A stretch of DNA of 42,488 nt, taken from an uncultured Alphaproteobacteria bacterium (lineage in GTDB: Bacteria; Pseudomonadota; Alphaproteobacteria; Rhodobacterales; Rhodobacteraceae). The stretch lies in the NCBI GenBank assembly GCA_902560505.1, contig CACELY010000008.1, positions 1 to 42,488 of the forward strand. The letters run 5' to 3'. Both the position numbers and the translations under genes were made by a program. Below, in pieces: positions 35,384 through 42,488 of this stretch; position 1 is the first letter of the stretch, and each line of letters starts with the position of its first letter. The notes beneath the pieces were generated by a model. That model ran no database searches. It saw only the letters and a list, made by a program, of their open reading frames with translations, and was not told the DNA's origin.

Positions 35384-35571
35384 GCTTCCTCTTCAGATCC
35401 AGGCAAGTAACCTTTGCCCTGGATTGCCTTTGCTCCCATATTTTTCTCTAAATCTGGATTACTACCTACAAAATCTGAAAGCCTTTCATTAACTATCTTT
35501 TCAGCCTCTTCTAAGCTTACAGCCTCAACCTCAGCAATACCATCAATTACCCAATGAACTTTAACTTTCAT
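35380..35571 (-). CDS. 63-residue conserved-looking protein, unknown; third gene of the NHLP-like operon
   Basis: I start this at the ATG at 35571 (MKVKVHWVIDG), which has AGGA just upstream and overlaps the preceding Sel1/TPR gene by 11 bases. The frame extends 11 codons further back, inside that gene. The protein begins with a beta-like KVHWVIDGIAEVEAVSLEEAEKIV segment, an alternating strand then helix, suggesting a small ferredoxin-like or dodecin-like fold. It has an acidic end (PGSEEEA). No family is recognised. Translation is probably coupled to the Sel1/TPR gene, so the two products may work together. Confidence 0.6.
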   Translation of the reverse strand: MKVKVHWVIDGIAEVEAVSLEEAEKIVNERLSDFVGSNPDLEKNMGAKAIQGKGYLPGSEEEA

Positions 35572-36220
35572 ATTCCTGTTCCATAGTTTTTCTTGTCTTT
35601 CCACTCTCTATTACTGGTTCTTCAGTAAACTCTTCATATCGTTTTCTAGACGCCTCTTGCATCTTGACAATGGTATCAGGTTCAAGTTCTTTTTCAACTT
35701 TATCCCTGACATCACTCGAATTCTCAATCCCCAACGCACTTGCTACATTATACCATATATATGCATTTTCAAAATCTTGCTCTTCTAAAACAAGCAAATA
35801 AAAATCTCCTAATTCTGTCAACACCGCTCTATCCCTATTATCAAAGCGTACTAATAGGTGTTCTAGAACTTTTTCTCTAACATCCTTCAATACCTTTTCT
35901 GGGACTATGTCTATTAGATCCTCAGTGAGCTCCTCTGCCTTTTCTATTTTGCCAAGTTGGGATAAAAATGCCCAAAAAAGTGCCTCGCTGTAATTTTTTG
36001 TAATCCCTTTACCAGAGCTAATCAAAAATGCTAAATTGTACTGTGCATCATGCTCGTCATTTTTTGCCAGCTCTCGAAAAATAGAGACTGCTTCAGAGTA
36101 TTTCCTTTCCTTGACGAAATCGGTAGCCATTTTAAATAATCTATCTGACTCAGTAACTTGAGCAGAAGTAGCAGTGTAAAGAAAGATTATAATTAGGCTA
36201 AAGAAACCAATATGTCGCAT
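35561..36220 (-). CDS. Secreted Sel1/TPR-repeat protein
   Basis: The 219-residue protein starts with a signal peptide (MRHIGFFSLIIIFLYTATSAQ, probable cleavage after TSA) and should reach the periplasm. Sel1-like/TPR helices follow. ERKYSEAVSIFRELAKNDEHDAQYNLAFLISSGKGITKNYSEALFWAFLS (split here only for description as roughly residues 38-87) is a Sel1-type pair, and FENAYIWYNVASALG near residue 160 is another repeat. The C-terminus is charged and probably disordered. Its ATG touches the stop of the NHLP-like gene without a gap and its stop overlaps the 63-residue gene. Periplasmic Sel1 proteins often serve as scaffolds; in this location, a flagellar or motor-associated role is an inference. 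Confidence 0.8.
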   Translation of the reverse strand: MRHIGFFSLIIIFLYTATSAQVTESDRLFKMATDFVKERKYSEAVSIFRELAKNDEHDAQYNLAFLISSGKGITKNYSEALFWAFLSQLGKIEKAEELTEDLIDIVPEKVLKDVREKVLEHLLVRFDNRDRAVLTELGDFYLLVLEEQDFENAYIWYNVASALGIENSSDVRDKVEKELEPDTIVKMQEASRKRYEEFTEEPVIESGKTRKTMEQEYES

Positions 36221-36610
36221 CTAACGTCCAGCCATCATGACTAATTGAAGATAAAAAACTCGAATTTTAAACTTTGAGCCTGGTTTTTGCTCAAAAACAA
36301 CTATTCTCGGTCGATCTGTAGTTTGTTTTTGGAACTCTATAGACATATTTTCCGGAAGAAAAACACCATTACTCTCGAGTGTTTTTTGAGGATCTTGCGA
36401 GAATTCTCTGTGAAAGCTCGAATCAAGCCACACTCTTGCTAAGACTTTGCCTAAAATATCTGGTAAAAGGCTTCTGACGTCTTCCCTAGATTGGAGTTTA
36501 AGATTACCATTCACAAGCTCAAACGGTTTCGTAACCTCTCTGTTTCTCTTGATAGCAGGGGGAAGGACTTTTTTTACAGGAACTAAAGCTTTTGAATTTT
36601 TCTCAGACAT
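36221..36610 (-). CDS. Protein with NHLP / nitrile-hydratase-alpha-like segment, in flagellar context
   Basis: The 129-residue protein (ATG at 36610; a GTG at 36625 is an alternative) has a basic, Pro-rich N-terminus and a central region of about 60 residues. That region reads LGKVLARVWLDSSFHREF, then QDPQKTLESNGVFLPENM, then FEQKPG. It follows the NHLP leader and nitrile-hydratase alpha pattern: a helix with W, D and F, then DPxxxLxxxGxxLP and a strand. In NHLP/TOMM systems this domain is the leader of a modified peptide. Here the tail (KIRVFYLQLVMMAGR) has no Cys, Ser or Thr and no maturation enzyme is nearby, so a peptide natural product is unlikely. It heads an operon with the Sel1/TPR and 63-residue genes, between fliL and the rod/hook gene. 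Role unknown. Confidence 0.75.
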   Translation of the reverse strand: MSEKNSKALVPVKKVLPPAIKRNREVTKPFELVNGNLKLQSREDVRSLLPDILGKVLARVWLDSSFHREFSQDPQKTLESNGVFLPENMSIEFQKQTTDRPRIVVFEQKPGSKFKIRVFYLQLVMMAGR

Positions 36611-36700
36611 CGATACAAATTTCACTTTTTTGGTAGTATTGTTAAATCAATTTTAGAATAATATAAACCCCAAAATACATATATTATAGAGAAACGACAA

Positions 36701-36717
36701 TTGGCATGATTTTTGTA
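36701..36717 (+). promoter_or_regulatory. Putative sigma-54 promoter of the rod/hook gene
   Basis: TTGGCATG-ATTT-TTGTA fits the sigma-54 pattern TTGGCACG-N4-TTGCW. GG at 36703-36704 and GT (for GC) at 36715-36716 are separated by exactly ten bases. It ends 25 bases before the ATG at 36742, which suits initiation near 36727. Sigma-54 control of basal-body genes is well known in flagellated alphaproteobacteria such as Caulobacter. Confidence 0.6.
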
Positions 36718-36741
36718 TTATTTTTTTTGAAAGGAAAGCCA

Positions 36742-37527
36742 ATGTTGTCAGTAGTAAGGTCAGGTTTAAGTGCAGCTTCTCAAGAAATTGCTGTTATTTC
36801 TAACAACATTGCAAACGCTTCATCTTTAGGTTTCAAGAAAAGTAATGCGAGTTTTTCTGATATTTATACGGAAATGTCAGATGTAAGAAATGCTAACAGA
36901 GTTGGTAATGGGGTCAGAGAGGAGGCTCCCAGAAGAAATCACTCTCAAGGATCCTTAATCTTAACGGGAAACGCCCTCGATCTTGGAATGAACGGGCAAG
37001 GTATGTTTATCCTTAATACCATCGATAAACTTGGTGAACTATCTTATACCAGAAACGGAGCGATCAATATAAGACAGGACGGGAAATTAGTAAACTCGGA
37101 TGGTATTTCTTACCTGGATCGTAACTCTGAAGAAATAATTTTGCCTTTTCAAACATTGAATCCGGAGGGAGCCATACAAAGTCTGTCGGAAGTAAAAGTT
37201 ACTGCAGAGGGATTCATTAGAGCCACCTACGGAATAGATAATTATGTTACAGTTGCGCAGATTGGACTTGCTCGGTTTGCCGACGAGACTCAATTGAAAG
37301 CAAGAGGCGATAATATTTTTGTTGCAACACCCGAGTCGGGTGAAGCCACGATCGGTGCAGGAAAAGATTTCGGTTTTGGAAAAATAAATGCTGGGTCTTT
37401 AGAAGCGTCAAATACGGATATTACGGCTGAGCTGACACTTCTACTCAGAGCTCAACAAGCATTTAACGGTTCTGCTAAGATGATGCAAGCTGATGCGGAT
37501 GTAACTAGGAGACTAATGGATACGTAA
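36742..37527 (+). CDS. flgF: Flagellar rod/hook protein of the FlgE/F/G family, rod-sized
   Basis: A 261-residue axial protein. The N-terminal SGLSAASQEIAVISNNIANASSLGFKKS is the common flagellar rod motif (NNIANxxTxGFK). SQGSLILTGNALDLGMNGQGMFIL and LSYTRNGAINIRQDGKLVNSDG follow. The C-terminus (ELTLLLRAQQAFNGSAKMMQADADVTRRLM) is nearer to FlgE than to FlgF, but the length suits FlgF or FlgG. I call it FlgF-like with reservations. The ATG at 36742 has AAGGA eight bases upstream; an ATG at 36706 would overlap the sigma-54-like promoter and adds non-family residues. It is exported through the FlhA-containing apparatus. No flgG or flgA follows; a convergent unknown gene does. Confidence 0.82.
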   Translation: MLSVVRSGLSAASQEIAVISNNIANASSLGFKKSNASFSDIYTEMSDVRNANRVGNGVREEAPRRNHSQGSLILTGNALDLGMNGQGMFILNTIDKLGELSYTRNGAINIRQDGKLVNSDGISYLDRNSEEIILPFQTLNPEGAIQSLSEVKVTAEGFIRATYGIDNYVTVAQIGLARFADETQLKARGDNIFVATPESGEATIGAGKDFGFGKINAGSLEASNTDITAELTLLLRAQQAFNGSAKMMQADADVTRRLMDT

Positions 37528-37530
37528 AGC

Positions 37531-37941
37531 TTACTTAAGCGGCAATATCCATGAGATATCATTGATTTTTCTACTTGTTTCCTTGTTTATAAGCAAATCT
37601 CCTTTTATGTTTACGCTTAAACTTTTATCTAAAAGTAAAACTAAAGTAGCAGGTCTAACTGAAGATCTAAGTAGTAATTCACTTGTTTTTAGAAATGAAT
37701 CCAGACCAAGTTCTATATTTGCTTTCATATAGGGTCTATTAATCTCTATATTTAATGATCCTCTGTGCAAGGGAACAGCTCCCAAGGATGGTTTAATCGT
37801 TACAGAGCAAATACCTCTACCTATATTCATCAGTCCACAGGATAGAGTTATGCTTTCTTCACAGCTGAACCCTATCATATTTAAGTCAGCAGTTTGGATA
37901 GACATATGAATTGCTTGAAGTTCTTGAGTCTCAGTGGTCAT
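37531..37941 (-). CDS. Unknown protein downstream of fliA
   Basis: This 136-residue protein is not recognised. It is mainly beta-like in character (alternating hydrophobic residues, for example CSVTIKPSLGAVPLHRGSLNIEINRPYMKANIEL and PATLVLLLDKSLSVNIKGDLLI), with three cysteines in the first third and no signal peptide. It ends NDISWILPLK. It starts six bases after the fliA stop and is the last gene of the flhA-flhF-flhG-fliA run, so a flagellar or chemotaxis role, or a regulator of FliA, is possible from position. The pattern does not match FlgM or PilZ by eye: PilZ's RxxxR and DxSxxG are missing. Confidence 0.7.
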   Translation of the reverse strand: MTTETQELQAIHMSIQTADLNMIGFSCEESITLSCGLMNIGRGICSVTIKPSLGAVPLHRGSLNIEINRPYMKANIELGLDSFLKTSELLLRSSVRPATLVLLLDKSLSVNIKGDLLINKETSRKINDISWILPLK

Positions 37942-37947
37942 TCAATT

Positions 37948-38652
37948 TTAGTATGCTTTTTTTATAAATGATCTCAGAAGTGTTACTGCAGATTTCTTGA
38001 TTTGAGAAACTCGTCCTGTCGTTATTTCCATAACCTCAGCTATTTCATACACATTAAGTTCCTCTACATAATACAGTTGAATAACCATTGCTTCCTTTGA
38101 AGGTAATTCCTTCAAAGCACTTGAAAGTATGTTCTTAAGCTGTGATTTATCTAAATTTTCTTCTGGAGTGCTTTCTTTGGAAACAAACCACATTGAATAC
38201 TCGTCATAAACTTCATCAAGAGACTGATGCACGTTCGCATTAAATGCTTTCTCCCAATCTCTATATTCGTCTAACCCAAGACCCATTTTTTTTGCAATCT
38301 CTGATGGTGTGGGCTCTCTCTGAAGGCTAGAAACAAGGGCCTCTATTGCCTTTTTCTGCTTTTGTTGCATTTGAATTGTGGTTCGGCATAGGTTTGAGCT
38401 CTTCCTTAAGTGATCTACGATTGCGCCTCGGATCCTAAGAACCGCGTAACTAGCAAATGTGGCGCCTTCTTTTGGACTATATTTTTGAGCCGCTGTGACC
38501 AACCCGAAATACCCTATTTGCATCAAATCTTCAATTTCTATAGCAGACCTAACTCTACCGTGCATATGCCAAGCTATCTTCTTGACCAAATTCATATTTT
38601 GAACTATCAAGTTTTCTACATTTGGCTGTTGTTCAGGGTAACTAGCTTTCAT
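37948..38652 (-). CDS. fliA: Flagellar sigma factor FliA (sigma-28)
   Basis: The 234-residue sigma-70-family protein has region 2 (NLIVQNMNLVKKIAWHM, IEDLMQIGYFGLVTAAQKY, GATFASYAVLRIRGAIVDHLRK), a short region 3 (EPTPSEIAKKMGLGLDEYRDWEKA) and region 4 with the helix-turn-helix LNVYEIAEVMEITTGRVSQIKKSA. The order and lengths match FliA/WhiG sigma factors, which transcribe late flagellar genes. It follows flhG by 19 bases in the run flhA-flhF-flhG-fliA, an order common in other proteobacteria but less general among alphaproteobacteria. No flgM (anti-sigma) is recognised in the window; the unknown downstream gene is a positional candidate only. Confidence 0.92.
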   Translation of the reverse strand: MKASYPEQQPNVENLIVQNMNLVKKIAWHMHGRVRSAIEIEDLMQIGYFGLVTAAQKYSPKEGATFASYAVLRIRGAIVDHLRKSSNLCRTTIQMQQKQKKAIEALVSSLQREPTPSEIAKKMGLGLDEYRDWEKAFNANVHQSLDEVYDEYSMWFVSKESTPEENLDKSQLKNILSSALKELPSKEAMVIQLYYVEELNVYEIAEVMEITTGRVSQIKKSAVTLLRSFIKKAY

Positions 38653-38671
38653 TTTTTTCTACATATTATAA

Positions 38672-39463
38672 TCAGCTCTCAGAGAAGAAGCGTATACCAT
38701 TATGTTTATTTTCTCCAGCTTTAATGATGTTTTTTGATAGCCGCTGAAATGCAACTTTTTCAAAATCAGCTTCTTTGTCCAGAACAATAGGAAGCTTTCT
38801 GATGATGGCGTTCTGAATTCTTTTTGTCCTCGGCATACCTCCAGCAAAGGTAAGATGTGCATTTAAAAACTTGCCAACAATATTTTGGAATTTGTCAAAA
38901 GTTTCCTTAGCAGCTTTTTCATTCTCGGCCATGTTAACGATGATTGAAAAATTGTGAAGATTATAGTCCAGTTTTGCTGTTTTAATAAATGTATAAGCAT
39001 CCATAAAACTTGTAGGCTCGCTAACTAGTACAATAACTAATCTATCGACTGCTGAAGCGAAGGTCATCGAATTTTCTGATGCGCCCGCTGGTATATCTAC
39101 GACCAAAGTATCAGCGTTCCTTTCAATAGGATCTAAAGATCTAATTAGCTGGTATTTCGAGTTTTTCTCTATATTCAAAATATCGATCAACCCATTGCCA
39201 CCAGATATAAATTTTAGCCCATGGGGCCCCGTTTCAATTACATCTTCAACCGCCATATTATTTTTCAATACATCTCTTATTGTTTTTTTTGGGTTTATCC
39301 CCAACATTATATGGGCATTTGCCAAGCCAAAGTCGGCATCCATAAGACAAACTTTTGACCCCATTTGAGACAAGGTCAGAGCTAGATTTACGGCAATCGT
39401 GGTTTTCCCAACGCCACCCTTACCACTTGCTATAGCTATTGAATTACTCATCATTAAACTCAT
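38672..39463 (-). CDS. flhG: Flagellar number regulator FlhG (MinD/ParA-like ATPase)
   Basis: The 263-residue ATPase begins MSLMMSNSIAIASGKGGVGKTTIAVNLAL, with the deviant Walker A GKGGVGKT. CLMDADFGLANAHIMLG and VVDIPAGAS supply the other nucleotide motifs, and the MinD-family C-terminus follows. FlhG (also FleN/YlxH) counters FlhF and sets flagellar number, and in some species interacts with the C-ring. The ATG at 39463 overlaps flhF by 20 bases; ATG codons at 39454 and 39451 are alternatives and the last would give the usual MSNS start. A C-terminal amphipathic membrane-targeting helix is not obvious. Confidence 0.93.
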   Translation of the reverse strand: MSLMMSNSIAIASGKGGVGKTTIAVNLALTLSQMGSKVCLMDADFGLANAHIMLGINPKKTIRDVLKNNMAVEDVIETGPHGLKFISGGNGLIDILNIEKNSKYQLIRSLDPIERNADTLVVDIPAGASENSMTFASAVDRLVIVLVSEPTSFMDAYTFIKTAKLDYNLHNFSIIVNMAENEKAAKETFDKFQNIVGKFLNAHLTFAGGMPRTKRIQNAIIRKLPIVLDKEADFEKVAFQRLSKNIIKAGENKHNGIRFFSES

Positions 39464-40604
39464 CAGTTAGATAACTTTCCAAGTGATTGGCTAAAACATC
39501 CGGCTCAGATAATGCTAATGAGCCTAGTATAGTTTTCGATCCTGTCAAAAAACCCATTTTGACATTTTTATCGTGCAAGACACATAACTCTCTTGGGAAA
39601 AGTCGGCACTCATCTATTTTAGTGAAGGCCATTATTGGTTTAAACTCCTTATATTTGTTAATTTGAGCACTCAAAAGCTGCCTGCTAATGCCTGAGGGAA
39701 GGCAGAGAATAGTAGTAACTTTTGTTGCTCCTACTTGATTTCTAATATTTTGGATCAAATATTTGCTTTCTTCTGCTCCTAATGAGGTATCAACAATCTT
39801 TTGACCTGGACAAATAGTATCAAACCCAGCACAATTTTCGTCAATCTGATAGTTAAGTTTCTGTATGTTGAGCAGCTTTGAGTAATAACCTAAGTCATCC
39901 CTTCTATTGCTCAACTCACTTTCAGCTGAAACTAATGTTGGTCTCAACTGTTTGTCTTTCTCCATTATTCTAGCTGCAAGCTTTGCGGATAAAGTAGTTT
40001 TTCCGGCTCCACTGGGACCTAAAATAATTATTACACTAGATTTAAAAATTTCTTCAATCTCATCACAAGAAATTTTACTAGCGAAAGCCTTTAAAAAGGC
40101 ACTTTGCCCTCTAACTAGACTCAAACCATCATAAGCTGGCTTTAAAGACGCAACTATTTCTGGTGTAAATTCCAACTGTCTAAGTTTGAGGGCAGTAGAA
40201 TTACCTGCTTTTTCGTTCAATCCTTTTTCATCAGTTATGATCATTCCTGAAAGCATATTTTGTAAGTGTTTTATCTGCTCCCCAACCTTCAGCATCTCAG
40301 ATGTCTGATTTTTATCACTTAGAATATTTCTCGCATCTGCAATTTCAAAATCATTTGATGCTCTATTATAGATACGATTTCTTTGTTTCTCTCTTAAAAA
40401 ATCTATTTTGGAGTGTAAGACATCCGAAAAATTACCCTTATTATCTCTGGCTTTTTGCTGGCTTGAAACATTATTGGTTGCTTCGATTTCTACCTTATTT
40501 CCTTTTTTTGTAGTGGCAATTATCAATGCATCTGGACCCAGTTTTTTAACCACTTCCTCCATAGCACTTGCACTGTCAGATGCTAGAAATTTATATGTAG
40601 TCAT
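39444..40604 (-). CDS. flhF: Flagellar placement GTPase FlhF (SRP family)
   Basis: I choose the ATG at 40604 (MTTYKFLASDSASAM): a GGAG Shine-Dalgarno is six bases upstream, whereas earlier in-frame codons lie within or before it. The 386-residue protein has the FlhF layout: an N-terminal basic domain (MEEVVKKLGPDALIIATTKKGN), a linker, then the SRP-type NG domain. G1 is LGPSGAGKTTLSAKLAARI and G4 is TKID. The usual G3 DTAG is replaced by a DTSLG-like stretch, so GTP hydrolysis may be altered. FlhF recruits the first flagellar components to the pole. It overlaps flhG and follows flhA by 24 bases. Confidence 0.9.
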   Translation of the reverse strand: MTTYKFLASDSASAMEEVVKKLGPDALIIATTKKGNKVEIEATNNVSSQQKARDNKGNFSDVLHSKIDFLREKQRNRIYNRASNDFEIADARNILSDKNQTSEMLKVGEQIKHLQNMLSGMIITDEKGLNEKAGNSTALKLRQLEFTPEIVASLKPAYDGLSLVRGQSAFLKAFASKISCDEIEEIFKSSVIIILGPSGAGKTTLSAKLAARIMEKDKQLRPTLVSAESELSNRRDDLGYYSKLLNIQKLNYQIDENCAGFDTICPGQKIVDTSLGAEESKYLIQNIRNQVGATKVTTILCLPSGISRQLLSAQINKYKEFKPIMAFTKIDECRLFPRELCVLHDKNVKMGFLTGSKTILGSLALSEPDVLANHLESYLTDEFNDE

Positions 40605-40628
40605 TTTCATCTCCAATTTTAATATTCA

Positions 40629-42488
40629 TTAAGAACCTCCATCTATAGTTGCCACAACATTCACTTTTCTGTTATCTGGCAATTCAGTAAATGAAAGGAC
40701 AATCAAGTCTTCGATATGCTGCCGAATTATACCTGAAATTTGTCTTCTTATATTAGGTGACACTACCAGAACGGCTGTATTACCCTCAGAAATAAGTTTT
40801 TGGTTAAGATCAGAAATATTAGAAATAAGCTTTGTCGCTAATTCATTATCCAAAACTAAACCTTCCTCTCCATTTTGTTTAGCCATCTTGATAAGCATAT
40901 GTTCTAATTCGGAGTTAAAAGTTATAACCGGTAGCGCCTTATTCAGAGGGGCTACCTGCTGTATCAATAACCCTGCCAAATTGGGTCTAATTGCCTCAGC
41001 TGTTTCAATCACGCTTAAATTCTTTCCTACCAATCCCGCTAAAGACTCTAAGATGATTTTAAGATCACTTATTGGCACACGTTCTGAAAGTAATTCTCTT
41101 AAAACTCCTGTGAGATTATGTAGAGGAACTAGTTTTGGTACAAGTGATTCAACGAGACTAGGTGCAGTTTGAGAAAGATTATCTAAAAGAGTTTGAACAT
41201 CGTCTTGCCCAATAAGTTTCCCCGAATGCTTGTAGAATATCTGGCTTAAGTGAGTAGCTAAAACAGACTCGGGGGCTACGACAACGTATCCTTTCTCTTC
41301 TGCTTCATTTTGCTGAGATGGTAGGATCCACGTAGCATCCATCCCAAAGGATGGATCCTTTACCTCAATTCCATCCAACTTAATATTTGTATCATCACCT
41401 GGAATAGCCAGTTTCCGATCAGGATAGATCGAATCTTCACCAACTATTGTCTGCCCTATCCTTATTCTGTACTGATTAGATGACAATGTTAAGTCATCAC
41501 GTATTCTTACTGCGGGTATTATAAAGCCAAGTGCCTTTGATACTTGTTTCCTTATACCGGTAATTCTTTCAACCAAAGGGCCACCTGTATCGTCATCAAC
41601 CATCTCTACAAGACCATAACCTAGCTGAACGGAAACTGGCGAATAGTCCGTTACATCCTCCAGTCTCAGCTGATCTCCATCAACGTCGTCTTGAACATTT
41701 TCATCTTCGATTGAATCTTCAATCTTTGTTTCCCTTTTTCTTTCAACTCTCCGAGCTAGAAAGCCTGCAGTGGCCGCAACTATTGCTGAAGTAATAAAAA
41801 GTAGATTTGGCATTCCTGGAACAAAACCTATCAGCAATAATACAGCTGAGACCGGAATCCAAGCTCTCGATATACTAAGTTGGTCACCGATGTGAGTCGC
41901 CATGTCCTGCTTAGAGGAAACACGTGTTACAATAATTGCCGTCGAAATGGCTAATAATAACGATGGGATCTGTGCTACTAAACCGTCACCTATTGATAAA
42001 AGGACATATGTCTCTGCTGCCGTTGATACTGGCAAGTCATACTGACTTATTCCTATGATTAGGCCACCTATAATATTGATTGCTAAAATAAGAATCGATG
42101 CAATTGCGTCACCCTTCACAAATTTTGAAGCCCCATCCATTGAACCATAAAAATCTGCTTCTTGTGCTATCTCCTCTCGCCTATTAGTAGCCTCCTCAGC
42201 AGAAAGAACTCCTGCATTTAAGTCTGCATCAATAGCCATCTGTTTTCCCGGCATTGCGTCTAACGTAAAACGAGCCGACACTTCAGATACTCTTCCAGCA
42301 CCTTTTGTAATTACTACTAGATTTATAATTACTAAAATTATGAAAACAAAAATACCTACAGCATAATTTCCTGAAACAATAAAGTTACCAAAAGCCTCGA
42401 TTATTTGGCCAGCAGCATCATTCCCGGTATGACCTTGCCCTAAAACAACTCTAGTTGAAGCAACATTTAAAGCGAGCCTCAGTACTGT
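40629..42488 (-). CDS. flhA: Flagellar export gate protein FlhA, 5' part beyond the window
   Basis: The frame is open through the last base of the window, so 619 residues are visible and the N-terminal membrane helices are missing. Visible parts: the end of the membrane region (FIVSGNYAVGIFVFIILVIINLVVITKGAGR), the conserved FHIPEP-type segment RVSEVSARFTLDAMPGKQMAIDADLNAG and further helices (IGDGLVAQIPSLLLAISTAIIVTR). The cytoplasmic FlhAc ring domain follows from about 41650 down, which docks chaperone-substrate complexes. FlhA forms the nonameric gate of the flagellar type III export apparatus. It leads the run flhA-flhF-flhG-fliA. Downstream, flhF begins after 24 bases. Confidence 0.96.
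   Translation of the reverse strand, partial: TVLRLALNVASTRVVLGQGHTGNDAAGQIIEAFGNFIVSGNYAVGIFVFIILVIINLVVITKGAGRVSEVSARFTLDAMPGKQMAIDADLNAGVLSAEEATNRREEIAQEADFYGSMDGASKFVKGDAIASILILAINIIGGLIIGISQYDLPVSTAAETYVLLSIGDGLVAQIPSLLLAISTAIIVTRVSSKQDMATHIGDQLSISRAWIPVSAVLLLIGFVPGMPNLLFITSAIVAATAGFLARRVERKRETKIEDSIEDENVQDDVDGDQLRLEDVTDYSPVSVQLGYGLVEMVDDDTGGPLVERITGIRKQVSKALGFIIPAVRIRDDLTLSSNQYRIRIGQTIVGEDSIYPDRKLAIPGDDTNIKLDGIEVKDPSFGMDATWILPSQQNEAEEKGYVVVAPESVLATHLSQIFYKHSGKLIGQDDVQTLLDNLSQTAPSLVESLVPKLVPLHNLTGVLRELLSERVPISDLKIILESLAGLVGKNLSVIETAEAIRPNLAGLLIQQVAPLNKALPVITFNSELEHMLIKMAKQNGEEGLVLDNELATKLISNISDLNQKLISEGNTAVLVVSPNIRRQISGIIRQHIEDLIVLSFTELPDNRKVNVVATIDGGS

Noticed and set aside
36221-36610. 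A TOMM/RiPP precursor peptide
   Set aside because: The leader-like region is convincing, but the tail has no Cys, Ser or Thr and there is no cyclodehydratase, dehydrogenase or exporter nearby.
1-42488. CRISPR arrays, insertion sequences, prophage or defence genes
   Set aside because: No direct-repeat arrays, transposases, integrases or phage genes were seen; the content is core metabolism, cofactor and flagellar genes.

Overview
The window looks like chromosomal sequence from an AT-rich, flagellated, probably marine alphaproteobacterium. Four things support this: the block pcm-tolC-[popZ position]-valS; the order 6S RNA / 5-formyl-THF cyclo-ligase / ymdB / yebC; a tRNA-His with no encoded G-1, a G1:U72 pair and A73, which is an alphaproteobacterial identity set; and AT-rich, tightly packed genes with overlapping ends. 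An AT-rich SAR116-like lineage would fit, but no marker here settles the genus. There is no CRISPR array, insertion sequence, prophage or rRNA. No stretch over 300 bases is without a gene; the larger gaps (14877-15065, 24970-25117, 33874-34049, 34362-34491) show only AT-rich spacer and weak signals.

Layout. 1-2203: the 3' part of a double-domain aldehyde dehydrogenase converges on cytidine deaminase (nucleoside and deoxyribose salvage). 2205-12459, minus strand: a propionate / propionyl-CoA module transcribed pccB, small ORF, pccA, mcm, maeB, prpE, then cdd. It converts propionate to propionyl-CoA, methylmalonyl-CoA and succinyl-CoA; the malic enzyme can then drain malate to pyruvate with NAD(P)H. 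12484-14874, minus strand: yebC, ymdB and 5-formyl-THF cyclo-ligase, preceded by a probable 6S RNA. 15066-16552, plus strand: tRNA-His, efp, suhB. 16541-19815, minus strand: ygfZ, an MsbA-like ABC exporter and a CX5R phosphatase. 19929-24969: two PLP aminotransferases and valS. 25118-27536, minus strand: a small PopZ-like protein, tolC and a pcm-like methyltransferase. 27651-28811, plus strand: tRNA-Cys and the Fe-S carrier ATPase mrp.

28808-32314 is a molybdenum-cofactor / formate-dehydrogenase maturation cluster (moeA, mobB, mobA, fdhD, and divergently tusA): GTP to bis-MGD, molybdate insertion and sulfur relay. 32371-33873 has a short SbmA/BacA-like transporter and a lipoprotein, separated by a strong two-way terminator.

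34050-42488 is a flagellar region: fliL, a rod/hook protein behind a sigma-54-like promoter, then the minus-strand operon flhA (cut by the window end), flhF, flhG, fliA and an unknown gene. Between fliL and the rod/hook gene is a three-gene operon that I do not recognise as standard flagellar machinery: a protein with an NHLP / nitrile-hydratase-alpha-like segment, a secreted Sel1/TPR protein and a 63-residue protein. That trio and the PopZ-like protein are the most promising undescribed items.
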